NCBI RefSeq assembly: GCF_003385595.1
Contig: NZ_QNUE01000004.1
Span: 1-64,000 of the forward strand
DNA: 64,000 bases
Origin: Chryseobacterium flavum
Lineage (GTDB): Bacteria > Bacteroidota > Bacteroidia > Flavobacteriales > Weeksellaceae
Direction: 5' to 3'
Shown here in pieces: positions 9,110 to 17,097 of this stretch. Below the pieces are notes generated by a model. It searched no databases. It was not told the DNA's origin and saw only the letters and a program-made list of their open reading frames with translations. The stretch's first letter is position 1. Each line of letters begins with the position of its first letter. The position numbers and the translations under genes were made by a program.

Positions 9110-9125
9110 TTAAATACTATTCCTG

Positions 9126-9776
9126 ATGAAATTTAAACATTTACTTTCGATCGTTTTTCTCCTGGGCTGTCTATGCCTCAATGCTCAAATCCGGGCCAAT
9201 GTTTCCGGGAAAACATATGATTTACAATCTGTAGCCCTTACGGTGGATGATTTTGTAATAACAATCGGCTCACAGGGAGAGATTACCGATTTTCATGCGC
9301 CCGACCTCAACGGAGAAGTTACCTACTATGAGGATAAATATTTTGACCAGTATAAGTATGGAAAACTAAAAAGCATAGGTGATGTTAAAGTTGATTACTG
9401 GGATGATATTGATAAAAACAGTGCCAGATATGGTAAGCTGAAAAGTATCGGAGATATTGATATAGAATATTGGGATGACCGGATTTTTAATAAAGAAAGG
9501 TTTGGCAAAGTAAAAAGAATCGGAAATTATAGTATTGATTACTGGCCTGATGATGTTATCGATAACAGCAGAATGGGAAAATTAAAATCAATAGGAGATA
9601 TTTCTATTGATTATGGGGTGAGGGATATTATGGATGAAAGTAAGTACCGCAAGCTTGTGAAATTCGGTCCGGTGAGTATTGATTACCGGAATGATAAGAT
9701 TATGGATAAAGATAAGTTTGGCGAGCTTAAATCCATCCGAGGAAATAGTAAGATGATCAGCGTTTTTATTTTGTAA
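9126..9776 (+). CDS. Secreted protein with five 24-residue repeats
   Basis: A 216-residue exported protein with a signal peptide cleaved near LNA (residue 20). Residues 78-197 hold five tandem 24-residue repeats of the form YGKLKSIGDIxIDYWDDxIxNxx, followed by a partial sixth (198-204). Each unit has the Gly-Lys-Leu-Lys-Ser-Ile-Gly core and an acidic Asp/Tyr/Trp half, compatible with a short beta-strand solenoid. I know no functional name for the family. It follows the GreA-like gene by 16 bases, probably in one transcript, and ends before a terminator hairpin. Confidence 0.7.
   Translation: MKFKHLLSIVFLLGCLCLNAQIRANVSGKTYDLQSVALTVDDFVITIGSQGEITDFHAPDLNGEVTYYEDKYFDQYKYGKLKSIGDVKVDYWDDIDKNSARYGKLKSIGDIDIEYWDDRIFNKERFGKVKRIGNYSIDYWPDDVIDNSRMGKLKSIGDISIDYGVRDIMDESKYRKLVKFGPVSIDYRNDKIMDKDKFGELKSIRGNSKMISVFIL
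9357..9716 (+). repeat. Five 72-bp tandem repeats inside the gene
   Basis: Five units of 72 bases encode the 24-residue repeats. The units are diverged at DNA level (best kept over the GGxAAAxTxAAAAGxAT part), so this is an old amplification, not a recent slippage tract. No frame damage is seen. Confidence 0.75.
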
Positions 9777-9848
9777 TTTTTTGAGATAAAAATTTTCCCT
9801 AGACATCAGGAATACAAATGCTTAATAGAAACAGAGCATAGCTGTCAT

Positions 9849-9879
9849 AAAAAGCATTCATAAAACGGATGCTTTTTTT
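9849..9879 (+). terminator. Rho-independent terminator
   Basis: AAAAAGCATTC pairs with GGATGCTTTTT (one G-T pair) around a short loop, followed by T residues. It separates the repeat-protein gene from thyA. Confidence 0.75.
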
Positions 9880-9892
9880 GGTGGTTTTTTAT

Positions 9893-9900
9893 TAAATTTG
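9893..9900 (+). promoter_or_regulatory. -7 box of thyA
   Basis: TAAATTTG is a perfect TAnnTTTG box. It covers the TTG that would otherwise be an upstream start of thyA, which supports the ATG at 9922. Confidence 0.5.
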
Positions 9901-9921
9901 GGGCATAAAATTCCTTTCAAA

Positions 9922-10716
9922 ATGCAAAATTACCTGGACCTTTTACAACATATTTTAGATCATGGAACTGATAAAACCGATAGAACAGGTACAGGAACAA
10001 GAAGTGTATTCGGGTATCAGCTGAGGTATGATTTGTCAAAAGGCTTCCCTTTAGTAACAACTAAAAAAGTGCATTTTAAATCAATTATCTATGAGTTACT
10101 CTGGTTTTTGAAAGGAGATACCAATATCAAATATCTTACCGATAACGGAGTCAGTATATGGAATGAATGGGCAGATGAAAATGGAGATTTGGGCCCCGTT
10201 TATGGTGCACAATGGAGAAGCTGGCAAGGAGCTGATGGAAAAGTGGTAGATCAGATTACGGAGGTTATTGACCAGATCAAAAAAAATCCTGACTCCAGAA
10301 GATTAATAGTATCAGCATGGAATGTTGCTGAAATTCCTAATATGGCACTAGCCCCATGTCATGCTTTATTCCAGTTTTATGTAGCAGATGGGAAATTATC
10401 TCTGCAGCTTTACCAGAGAAGTGCTGATGTATTCCTCGGAGTACCGTTCAATATTGCAAGTTATGCCCTTTTGTTAATGATGGTTGCACAGGTTTGTGAT
10501 CTTGAAGTGGGAGATTATGTTCACAGTTTCGGTGATGTTCATATTTACAACAATCATTTCGAGCAGGTAAACAGACAGCTTTCAAGAGAACCAAGACCTC
10601 TTCCTGTTATGAAGCTTAATCCTGAAATCCGTGATATTTTCAGCTTTAATTTTGAAGATTTTACATTGGAAAACTATGATCCGCATCCTGGGATCAAAGC
10701 CCCTGTAGCTATTTAA
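9922..10716 (+). CDS. thyA: Thymidylate synthase ThyA
   Basis: Converts dUMP and methylene-tetrahydrofolate to dTMP and dihydrofolate. From the ATG at 9922 the protein has 264 residues, the same length as E. coli ThyA; an in-frame TTG at 9898 would add eight residues but lies in the promoter box. Key residues are in register with E. coli: catalytic C146 ([10 protein letters not shown]), phosphate-binding R126/R127 (DSRR), the RTGTGT motif at 21-26 and the C-terminal PVAI. No dihydrofolate reductase gene lies next to it. Confidence 0.97.
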   Translation: MQNYLDLLQHILDHGTDKTDRTGTGTRSVFGYQLRYDLSKGFPLVTTKKVHFKSIIYELLWFLKGDTNIKYLTDNGVSIWNEWADENGDLGPVYGAQWRSWQGADGKVVDQITEVIDQIKKNPDSRRLIVSAWNVAEIPNMALAPCHALFQFYVADGKLSLQLYQRSADVFLGVPFNIASYALLLMMVAQVCDLEVGDYVHSFGDVHIYNNHFEQVNRQLSREPRPLPVMKLNPEIRDIFSFNFEDFTLENYDPHPGIKAPVAI

Positions 10717-10754
10717 TAAAGCTTAATATACTTTCATATTTGCTGTAATTCTAT

Positions 10755-10762
10755 TATTTTTG
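10755..10762 (+). promoter_or_regulatory. -7 promoter box
   Basis: TATTTTTG matches TAnnTTTG. It overlaps a TTG at 10760 that would extend the next open frame, so the first ATG after it (10778) is the better start. Confidence 0.45.
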
Positions 10763-10777
10763 GCATCTGTTACACAA

Positions 10778-12229
10778 ATGCTGAAAATAATGAGAAACAA
10801 TATAAGGAACACTTATTGGGTGTTTCTGAATATTCTGCTAATAGTTTATCACTTTTATATATTTTTATATGTTTTCGTAGAAAAAGTGATCGTTGCAGAT
10901 GACCTGAAAGAAGTTTATAATTCGAAAGAAATTTCAACATCTTACCTCAACTATATTTATTCTTATCTGGATTCCTCTACAATGGCGGCAAGGCCTGTTT
11001 CGGGATTTATTACCGGAACTCTGGTTTTTCTTTCAAAATATCATGAATCTGTTTATCTCCTGGGATTACTTTTCTTCCCGTTATCATTGGTAATCCTGTA
11101 TTTCGTTGTAAAAAAGATACTGTCCAAGGAGCTGGCGAGCCTAATTACCTTATTATATTCATGTTCTCTGATTGGAACAAGTATTCAGTTTTCTCCTATT
11201 ATGCTCAATTCAAACGTGGCAACTATCTTTTTTTCTTTAAGTATTTACTGTTTATATGTTCATAAAAAATTACTTATCAGCTCCCTGTTTTTTATAGCTT
11301 CTGTATTAAGTTATGAAATTTTCCTGCCACTCATCCTGCTGAATCTTTTATTGATTAAAGAAAATAAAAAACGGATTTTATTCCTGCTGTTCACCTTAGG
11401 AACTTTTGTGATTTTCAGAAAAGTTATTCAGCCGGGTATATTTGTTCATTCCTACCAGAGAGATGAAGTAGGTAAAATATTTGAATTTAAAAGAATTATA
11501 CAAATTGCTGTTTATTCCCTGAAATTATTTTTCAAAGATATTTTTGTAGGAATTTATAAAGGATTAGCAAATCTGAAGCATCTTCATATAGCAGAAATAA
11601 TATTATCATTAACTATCTCTGCTTTGGTCTACAAAGTATTCTCTGAGTATAATTTAAAAAACAGATTAAATGATTTAAAAAAACTGGCTTTAATTTCTTT
11701 GATTTCAATATTACTTGGATTAAGTGTATTTCTTTTCTCTTCTTATATTCCGACACTATTTGGATTTGATAACCGGAATCTGGGAGCAGTACGATTATTT
11801 TATACATTATTTATTGTTTGCGGGATTACTTTTCTATCAGACAGATTAAGGCTGGGAAATAAAACAACCGGTTTTGTTTTTGCTGTCATTGTTTTTTTTT
11901 TCGTTACAACCAATATCAGTGTTAAAAACTCCTGGGTGTATGCAAGCCGGTTTAATAACATATTATTCAGGCAGCTGAACATGGCACTTAAAGAAAACCA
12001 TATTGAGAACGGGGTAGTCTGTCTGAAATATGATATGTTCAGGGAATTAAAAACCAATCCCCGTTTTATTCTCCGGGAACCTATCTTTTATAATAACTGG
12101 GAATGTCGTATGTTAAGTAAAATGAATGGCATTGATCCTAAAAAGCTTCGTGTTTATAATGCAGACAGGAAAACAAACTGCGAAGTGATTTTTTATTATA
12201 AGGATCAAAAAATGATCAGAACAAAATAG
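10778..12229 (+). CDS. Polytopic membrane protein, possibly glycosyltransferase-like
   Basis: A 483-residue integral membrane protein with roughly ten to twelve hydrophobic segments spread over residues 10-380 and a soluble tail (about 395-483). An Asp-Asp pair (VADDLKEVY) lies in the first large non-membrane loop, a placement used by GT-C glycosyltransferases, but similarity is too weak to assign an activity. ATG 10778 is preferred over ATG 10790 only because it is nearest the promoter. The gene is not obviously linked to its neighbours and no terminator hairpin follows. Confidence 0.65.
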   Translation: MLKIMRNNIRNTYWVFLNILLIVYHFYIFLYVFVEKVIVADDLKEVYNSKEISTSYLNYIYSYLDSSTMAARPVSGFITGTLVFLSKYHESVYLLGLLFFPLSLVILYFVVKKILSKELASLITLLYSCSLIGTSIQFSPIMLNSNVATIFFSLSIYCLYVHKKLLISSLFFIASVLSYEIFLPLILLNLLLIKENKKRILFLLFTLGTFVIFRKVIQPGIFVHSYQRDEVGKIFEFKRIIQIAVYSLKLFFKDIFVGIYKGLANLKHLHIAEIILSLTISALVYKVFSEYNLKNRLNDLKKLALISLISILLGLSVFLFSSYIPTLFGFDNRNLGAVRLFYTLFIVCGITFLSDRLRLGNKTTGFVFAVIVFFFVTTNISVKNSWVYASRFNNILFRQLNMALKENHIENGVVCLKYDMFRELKTNPRFILREPIFYNNWECRMLSKMNGIDPKKLRVYNADRKTNCEVIFYYKDQKMIRTK

Positions 12230-12364
12230 GATCAGGTGTAACTGCCGATAGAAATGTAATTGTTATGCTTAACAGATTTTGAAGGTCAGGATGTTTACTG
12301 ATTTCAGTTCCGGTGAAAAAACAGTTTATTCCCAAGAACCGGGTCATTGTTCCAAAATAAGTTT

Positions 12365-12372
12365 TAAATTTG
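12365..12372 (+). promoter_or_regulatory. -7 promoter box
   Basis: TAAATTTG matches TAnnTTTG; a TTG at 12347-12349 is a possible upstream element. It would serve the small gene at 12448 and the aminopeptidase behind it. The rest of the 12230-12447 gap shows no gene. Confidence 0.45.
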
Positions 12373-12447
12373 AAAGAACATCAGATAATACCTCGAACTT
12401 ATAAGCGGGAACTAAAATAACAAGTTTTACAATTCAATAGATACGTT

Positions 12448-12666
12448 ATGAAATATTTAAAAATAAATATGGAAGAGAATGCCGATCCTGAGGTACTTAA
12501 AAATATTGTGCTTCACTTAAAAGGTGTGGCTTCTGTTGAGATCATAGACGATGAAAATCCGGAAAGCGAGCTGAAGAAAGCCTTTGCCAAAACAAAGGAA
12601 CAACTGAAAAAAGGGGATTATGAAAACCTGGTAAATGATATTTTTGATATAATCATTAAAAAATAA
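12448..12666 (+). CDS. Small acidic protein of unknown function
   Basis: A 72-residue protein. The first half (KYLKINMEENADPEVLKNIV then GVASVEIIDD) reads as a beta-alpha-beta unit like a small ACT- or ferredoxin-like half fold; the second half is a charged helix. Such short proteins are sometimes labelled as antitoxin-like, but no toxin gene is adjacent. It precedes the M1 aminopeptidase by 22 bases, so the two are probably co-transcribed. Codon use matches its neighbours, which supports it as a real gene. Confidence 0.6.
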   Translation: MKYLKINMEENADPEVLKNIVLHLKGVASVEIIDDENPESELKKAFAKTKEQLKKGDYENLVNDIFDIIIKK

Positions 12667-12688
12667 TTCTAAAAAAATAAATAGAAGA

Positions 12689-15199
12689 ATGAGAAAAGTC
12701 TTTTTATCCATTGCTATAATTGGAGTTTTATTTTCTGCAAGTTTATCGGCACAAACCGATACTTCGGGAAGAGAAAAAATACACCGTGCAACCCATACAA
12801 AAGTTACAGAATTAAAGCATACGAAGTTGAAAGTGAACTTCGACTACCAGAAAGAACAGATGAACGGGGAAGAGTGGCTTACTGCTTCACCATACTTTTA
12901 TCCGGCAAATGAACTGATACTGGATGCTAAAGGAATGCTGATTCATGAGGTGGCTCTTGATAATAATGGAAAGAAAGCGCCTTTGAAATATGAATATAAA
13001 GGTGAAACCCTAAAGATCAGCCTGGATAAAACCTATCAGAAAAATCAGGATTATACTGTTTATATCAAATATACAGCGCGTCCTAATGAAGTACAGCAAA
13101 AAGGAAGTATGGCTATTAACGATGCAAAAGGACTTTATTTTATCAATGCACAGGGAACAGACCCTGATATGCCAACACAGATATGGACCCAGGGAGAGAC
13201 AGAATCTTCTTCTGCATGGTTCCCGACCATTGATAAACCCAATCAGAAAACAACTCAGGAAATCTATATGACCGTTCCTGATAAATACGTAACCCTGTCA
13301 AACGGTATCCTGAAAGATTCGCAAAAAGAAGCAAATGGTCTCAGAACGGATCACTGGGTGATGGATAAACGGCATTCCACCTATCTTTTCTTTATGGGAG
13401 TAGGAGAATATGCAATTGTTAAGGATAAGTGGAGAAATATTCCGGTAGACTATTATATTGAAAAAGAATATGAGCCTTACGCAAAACAGATCTATGGAAA
13501 TACTCCGGAAATGATAGAGTTTTTCTCCAAAAAACTGAATTATGATTATCCGTGGGCAAAATATGCGCAAATTTCCGGCAGGAATTACGTAAGTGGTGCA
13601 ATGGAAAATACAACCGCTACTCTTCATGGCAGTGATATTCTTCAAAAGCCAGGGAAACTGATTGATGAAAATACCTGGGAAGATACGATTGCCCATGAGT
13701 TGTTCCACCACTGGTTCGGTGATCTCGTTACGGCGGAAAGCTGGAGTAACCTGACTGTTAACGAGTCTTTTGCTAACTATTCAGAATATCTCTGGAATGA
13801 ATATAAGTATGGAAAAGATCAGGCAGACTACCATCAGATGACTGATGTTAATATGTATATTCATAATCCGTCCGATTTCAATAAAAATCTGGTCCGGTTC
13901 AATTATGACTCCCGTGAAGATGTATTTGATCTGGTAACCTATCAGAAGGGAGGAGGAATTCTTCATATGCTAAGAAATTATCTGGGTGATGATGCTTTTT
14001 TTGCCGGAATGAATGACTATCTTAAAACCAATGAATATCAGAATGCAGAAGCACATCAGCTCAGACTGTCTTTTGAGAAGGTTTCAGGAAAAGATCTGAA
14101 CTGGTTTTTCAACCAATGGTATTTTGGCAGCGGAAATCCGAAGATCAATTACTCATTTACTTATGAGCCGGTAAAAAAACAGGTTGCCGTGACAATTAAT
14201 CAGACACAGGATCAGCTGTTTGAATTTCCTTTGGCGATTGATGTATATGATAATGGAAAACCTAAAAGATATAATGTCTGGGTCAATGCTGATACAAAAA
14301 ATACATTCAGCTTTGATGCTTCTAAAACACCTGACCTGATCAATATTAATGCAGATGGAGTTTTACTGGCGGATATTACTGAGACCAAAACTGCTGAGCA
14401 GAATCTTATGCAGTTTACTAATTCCAAAGAATTTAAAAGCAGATACAAAGCTTTAACTGGAATAAAAGACCAGACAGAGAAAAGCCAGGCAGCTGTAAAA
14501 TTATTAGCTGCAGCACTAAAAGATCCTTTTTTCAGAGTAAGAATTAAAGCGCTGGAATTAATGGATCTTTCTAATCCGGAACAGATGAAGGCATTGGGAG
14601 CAGAAGTTGAAAAGCTGGCTTTAAATGACCCTAAAACTCTTGTTCAGGCGGCTGCCATTGGAGCTTTGGCCAAAACAAAAGATAAAAAATATCTGCCGTT
14701 GTTTGAAAAAGGGGTAAATGCTGTTTCCAATGCTGTGAGAGGGAATTCCCTGGGAGCAGTTCTTGCGATTGATCCGTCAAGAGCCAATGCTCTTGCAGAT
14801 AAAATTGATCTGGATGGTGCATCTGATGAATTGGAAGCAAAACTTGTCCCGGTTATTGTGAAAAATAAAGTAGTTTCCCAAATGCCCAACATTGCTTCTG
14901 TTGCAGCGTTTTATCCATTTATAAAATTCCAGAATCCTGAACTGGGCAAAGCAGCTGAAGAAGGGTTCAACTGGATTATGAGCTCCGATAACCTGCAGGC
15001 AACTGAAAACATTACAAAAGTATTGGGCTATGCTAAAAATCAGATGGGAGATAATCCACAGGCAAAAATGATGGTTGTTCAGATGCTGAAAGACGGATTA
15101 AGCAAAAAAATGGAATTGCTGAAACAAAATCCACAGAAAGCAGCCAGCATTAACAAACAGATTGATGCTTTAAATAAAGCCATTGAAAATTATAAATAA
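12689..15199 (+). CDS. M1-family zinc aminopeptidase, exported
   Basis: An 836-residue metallopeptidase that should remove N-terminal residues from peptides in the periplasm. A signal peptide ends near LSAQ (residue 22). The M1 hallmarks are complete: the exopeptidase motif GAMEN at 303-307, zinc motif HELFH with H336, E337 and H340, third ligand E359 exactly 18 residues after the motif (NESF), and a tyrosine in TYQKGGG. Residues from about 570 on are helical and repeat-like (FFRVRIKALELMDLSNPEQ), as in HEAT-type C-terminal domains of this branch. A strong terminator follows. Confidence 0.93.
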   Translation: MRKVFLSIAIIGVLFSASLSAQTDTSGREKIHRATHTKVTELKHTKLKVNFDYQKEQMNGEEWLTASPYFYPANELILDAKGMLIHEVALDNNGKKAPLKYEYKGETLKISLDKTYQKNQDYTVYIKYTARPNEVQQKGSMAINDAKGLYFINAQGTDPDMPTQIWTQGETESSSAWFPTIDKPNQKTTQEIYMTVPDKYVTLSNGILKDSQKEANGLRTDHWVMDKRHSTYLFFMGVGEYAIVKDKWRNIPVDYYIEKEYEPYAKQIYGNTPEMIEFFSKKLNYDYPWAKYAQISGRNYVSGAMENTTATLHGSDILQKPGKLIDENTWEDTIAHELFHHWFGDLVTAESWSNLTVNESFANYSEYLWNEYKYGKDQADYHQMTDVNMYIHNPSDFNKNLVRFNYDSREDVFDLVTYQKGGGILHMLRNYLGDDAFFAGMNDYLKTNEYQNAEAHQLRLSFEKVSGKDLNWFFNQWYFGSGNPKINYSFTYEPVKKQVAVTINQTQDQLFEFPLAIDVYDNGKPKRYNVWVNADTKNTFSFDASKTPDLININADGVLLADITETKTAEQNLMQFTNSKEFKSRYKALTGIKDQTEKSQAAVKLLAAALKDPFFRVRIKALELMDLSNPEQMKALGAEVEKLALNDPKTLVQAAAIGALAKTKDKKYLPLFEKGVNAVSNAVRGNSLGAVLAIDPSRANALADKIDLDGASDELEAKLVPVIVKNKVVSQMPNIASVAAFYPFIKFQNPELGKAAEEGFNWIMSSDNLQATENITKVLGYAKNQMGDNPQAKMMVVQMLKDGLSKKMELLKQNPQKAASINKQIDALNKAIENYK

Positions 15200-15216
15200 A
15201 AAAGATCAGATAAAGG

Positions 15217-15247
15217 CGGCATTACAATTTTGTAGTGCCGTTTTTTT
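15217..15247 (+). terminator. Rho-independent terminator
   Basis: CGGCATTAC pairs with GTAGTGCCG (one G-T pair) around AATTTT, followed by seven T residues. Confidence 0.85.
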
Positions 15248-15351
15248 ATGTTTAGTAGTCAGAGGATGATAAGCAACATTTCAAAAAAAATAGGATAATA
15301 AAGGGTTATTCAGCTTACATTTTCTAAATTCGTATAAAAATTAGAATTAAA

Positions 15352-16677
15352 ATGACTTTTGGAATAGAGGCTGCCAGCTATCATGTACCTGGTTTATATT
15401 TGGAAATTAAGGATTTAGCAGAAAAAAGAGGAATAGAACCGGCAAAACTGGAAAAAGGATTGGGATTGTTAAAGATGGGGCTTCCTGACGTTCATGAAGA
15501 TGCTGCTACCTTTGCAGCGGAAGCATTGCTGAAATTGATCAAAGATTATAATATCAACCCGAAAGAAATTGCAAGAATTTACCTGGGAACGGAGAGCGCA
15601 CTGGATGCTGCCAAACCTACGGCTTCTTATGCTGTTCAGATGGTTGAAAAGGTACTTGAAGATAAGTTTGGGGACAGATGTTTTAAGAACTGCGATATGG
15701 TAGATATGACCTTTGCGTGTGTGGGAGCAGTAGATGCATTACACAATTCCCTTGATTTTGTAAGAGTGAATCCCGATAAAAAAGCGATAGTAATTGCAAG
15801 CGATTATGCAAAGTATGAATTGGCATCATCAGGAGAATATACACAGGGAGGCGGAGCTGTTGCTTTACTGGTTTCTTCAAAACCTGATTTGCTTGAAATT
15901 GACAACCATTGGGGAGTGGCCTCTGAAAGCGTTTTTGATTTTTTTAAACCCAGAAGACAATATAAAAAAGAAGAGTTGAACAATACTCCTGAAACATTTC
16001 CGGATAAAATTGAAATATTTACTGATGAACCTGTTTTTGACGGACAATATTCCAATCAATGTTATCAGGACAGAATCAGAGAGGCATATGAGCATTATAA
16101 GGAAATCACAGGACTGCATAAACCTTATGAGAACTGGAGATACATTATTTTCCACCTTCCTTATGCCTTTCACGGGAAAAGGGTATTTACAGAAATATAC
16201 AGTATAGAAAACGGACTTTCTTATGACACACCGGAAGACCAGAAAGCTGTTGCAAAATCTGAGGGCTACCTGAATCTGATTAAAGATAAAATTGAGAAAA
16301 CACAAAGAGCTTCTTCCGAAATAGGAAATATGTATACAGCTTCTATATTCATGGCATTTCTGTCAGCATTACAAACCTCTTTTAATGACAATGATGATGT
16401 GTCAGGAAAGGAAATCGGCTTTTTGGGCTATGGAAGCGGATCAAAGTCTAAGGTTTTTGCAGGTAAAATCTCTGAAAACTGGAAAAAAGTGGTTGAAAAA
16501 TGGAATCTTTTTGAAAATCTGAACCATAGAACAGCTATTGATTTTGATACTTATGAGAAACTCCATAGAAAACAATTAGAAGAATCTGTTATGGCTGATT
16601 ATAGTGGTTTTGGGCTGGTTTCTGTAGAGTCTGACAATCCTGTGAAGATAGGCGCAAGATATTACACCTATAAATAA
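15352..16677 (+). CDS. Hydroxymethylglutaryl-CoA synthase family protein
   Basis: A 441-residue thiolase-fold enzyme that should condense acetyl-CoA with acetoacetyl-CoA to HMG-CoA, the entry step of the mevalonate route to isoprenoids. The catalytic triad can be placed: E81 (LGTESALDAAKP), C123 (DMTFACVGAVDA) and H268 (FHLPYAFHGKR). The length is somewhat above bacterial MvaS (about 390). No other mevalonate gene is adjacent, so the pathway assignment rests on family knowledge. A related family activity on a beta-branching acyl carrier substrate cannot be excluded, but there is no polyketide context. Confidence 0.88.
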   Translation: MTFGIEAASYHVPGLYLEIKDLAEKRGIEPAKLEKGLGLLKMGLPDVHEDAATFAAEALLKLIKDYNINPKEIARIYLGTESALDAAKPTASYAVQMVEKVLEDKFGDRCFKNCDMVDMTFACVGAVDALHNSLDFVRVNPDKKAIVIASDYAKYELASSGEYTQGGGAVALLVSSKPDLLEIDNHWGVASESVFDFFKPRRQYKKEELNNTPETFPDKIEIFTDEPVFDGQYSNQCYQDRIREAYEHYKEITGLHKPYENWRYIIFHLPYAFHGKRVFTEIYSIENGLSYDTPEDQKAVAKSEGYLNLIKDKIEKTQRASSEIGNMYTASIFMAFLSALQTSFNDNDDVSGKEIGFLGYGSGSKSKVFAGKISENWKKVVEKWNLFENLNHRTAIDFDTYEKLHRKQLEESVMADYSGFGLVSVESDNPVKIGARYYTYK

Positions 16678-16704
16678 GAAGCAACATTTACTCATATAAT
16701 AGTT

Positions 16705-16738
16705 AAAGCATCTCAAAAATAAAGGGATGCTTTTTTTG
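16705..16738 (+). terminator. Rho-independent terminator
   Basis: AAAGCATC and GATGCTTT form a perfect 8-bp stem followed by a T run. Confidence 0.8.
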
Positions 16739-16739
16739 T

Positions 16740-17097
16740 TTATAAAACTGTGATTTTTTATTGTTTTTTTATAAAATTAACTGTTTTTTTTGAGAGTTTA
16801 TTGTCTTTTTATTGTGGAAAATGTTTTTTTATATTTCATATTTTGTTGATTTTTTTTACTGATTTTTTAATTTTTATGTAACCTGTCTGAATTTTTGATG
16901 ATGTTAAATATTTCATTGAGAGCTTATTGGACGTAATTTTTTTAAGATTTTAAAAAGATTTGTTGGATATTCTGGTGATTTTATCGGTTTTCAATGAATT
17001 AAATTATCTTTAACTAATTGTATTTCAGTTAGTTGTATCTTGTTTCTGTATGTGTTTATTAACATATTTGCTATGAATATATTAAAATATGTTAAAT
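16740..17097 (+). promoter_or_regulatory. T-rich leader and promoter region of the first SusC gene
   Basis: About 360 bases with no open frame. The plus strand is strongly T-biased: 34 T in 60 at 16741-16800 and 39 T in 60 at 16801-16860, with many runs of six to eight T. A likely promoter is TTG at 17040-17042, 20 bases, then CATATTTG at 17063-17070 (seven of eight matches to TAnnTTTG), giving a leader of about 20 bases. What the T-rich tract does is unknown; it could bend DNA or exclude nucleoid proteins. Confidence 0.45.

Noticed and set aside
15877-16305. A 142-codon minus-strand frame inside the HMG-CoA synthase family gene.
   Set aside because: The sense gene is certain, and the antisense product is cysteine- and phenylalanine-rich with no family signal.
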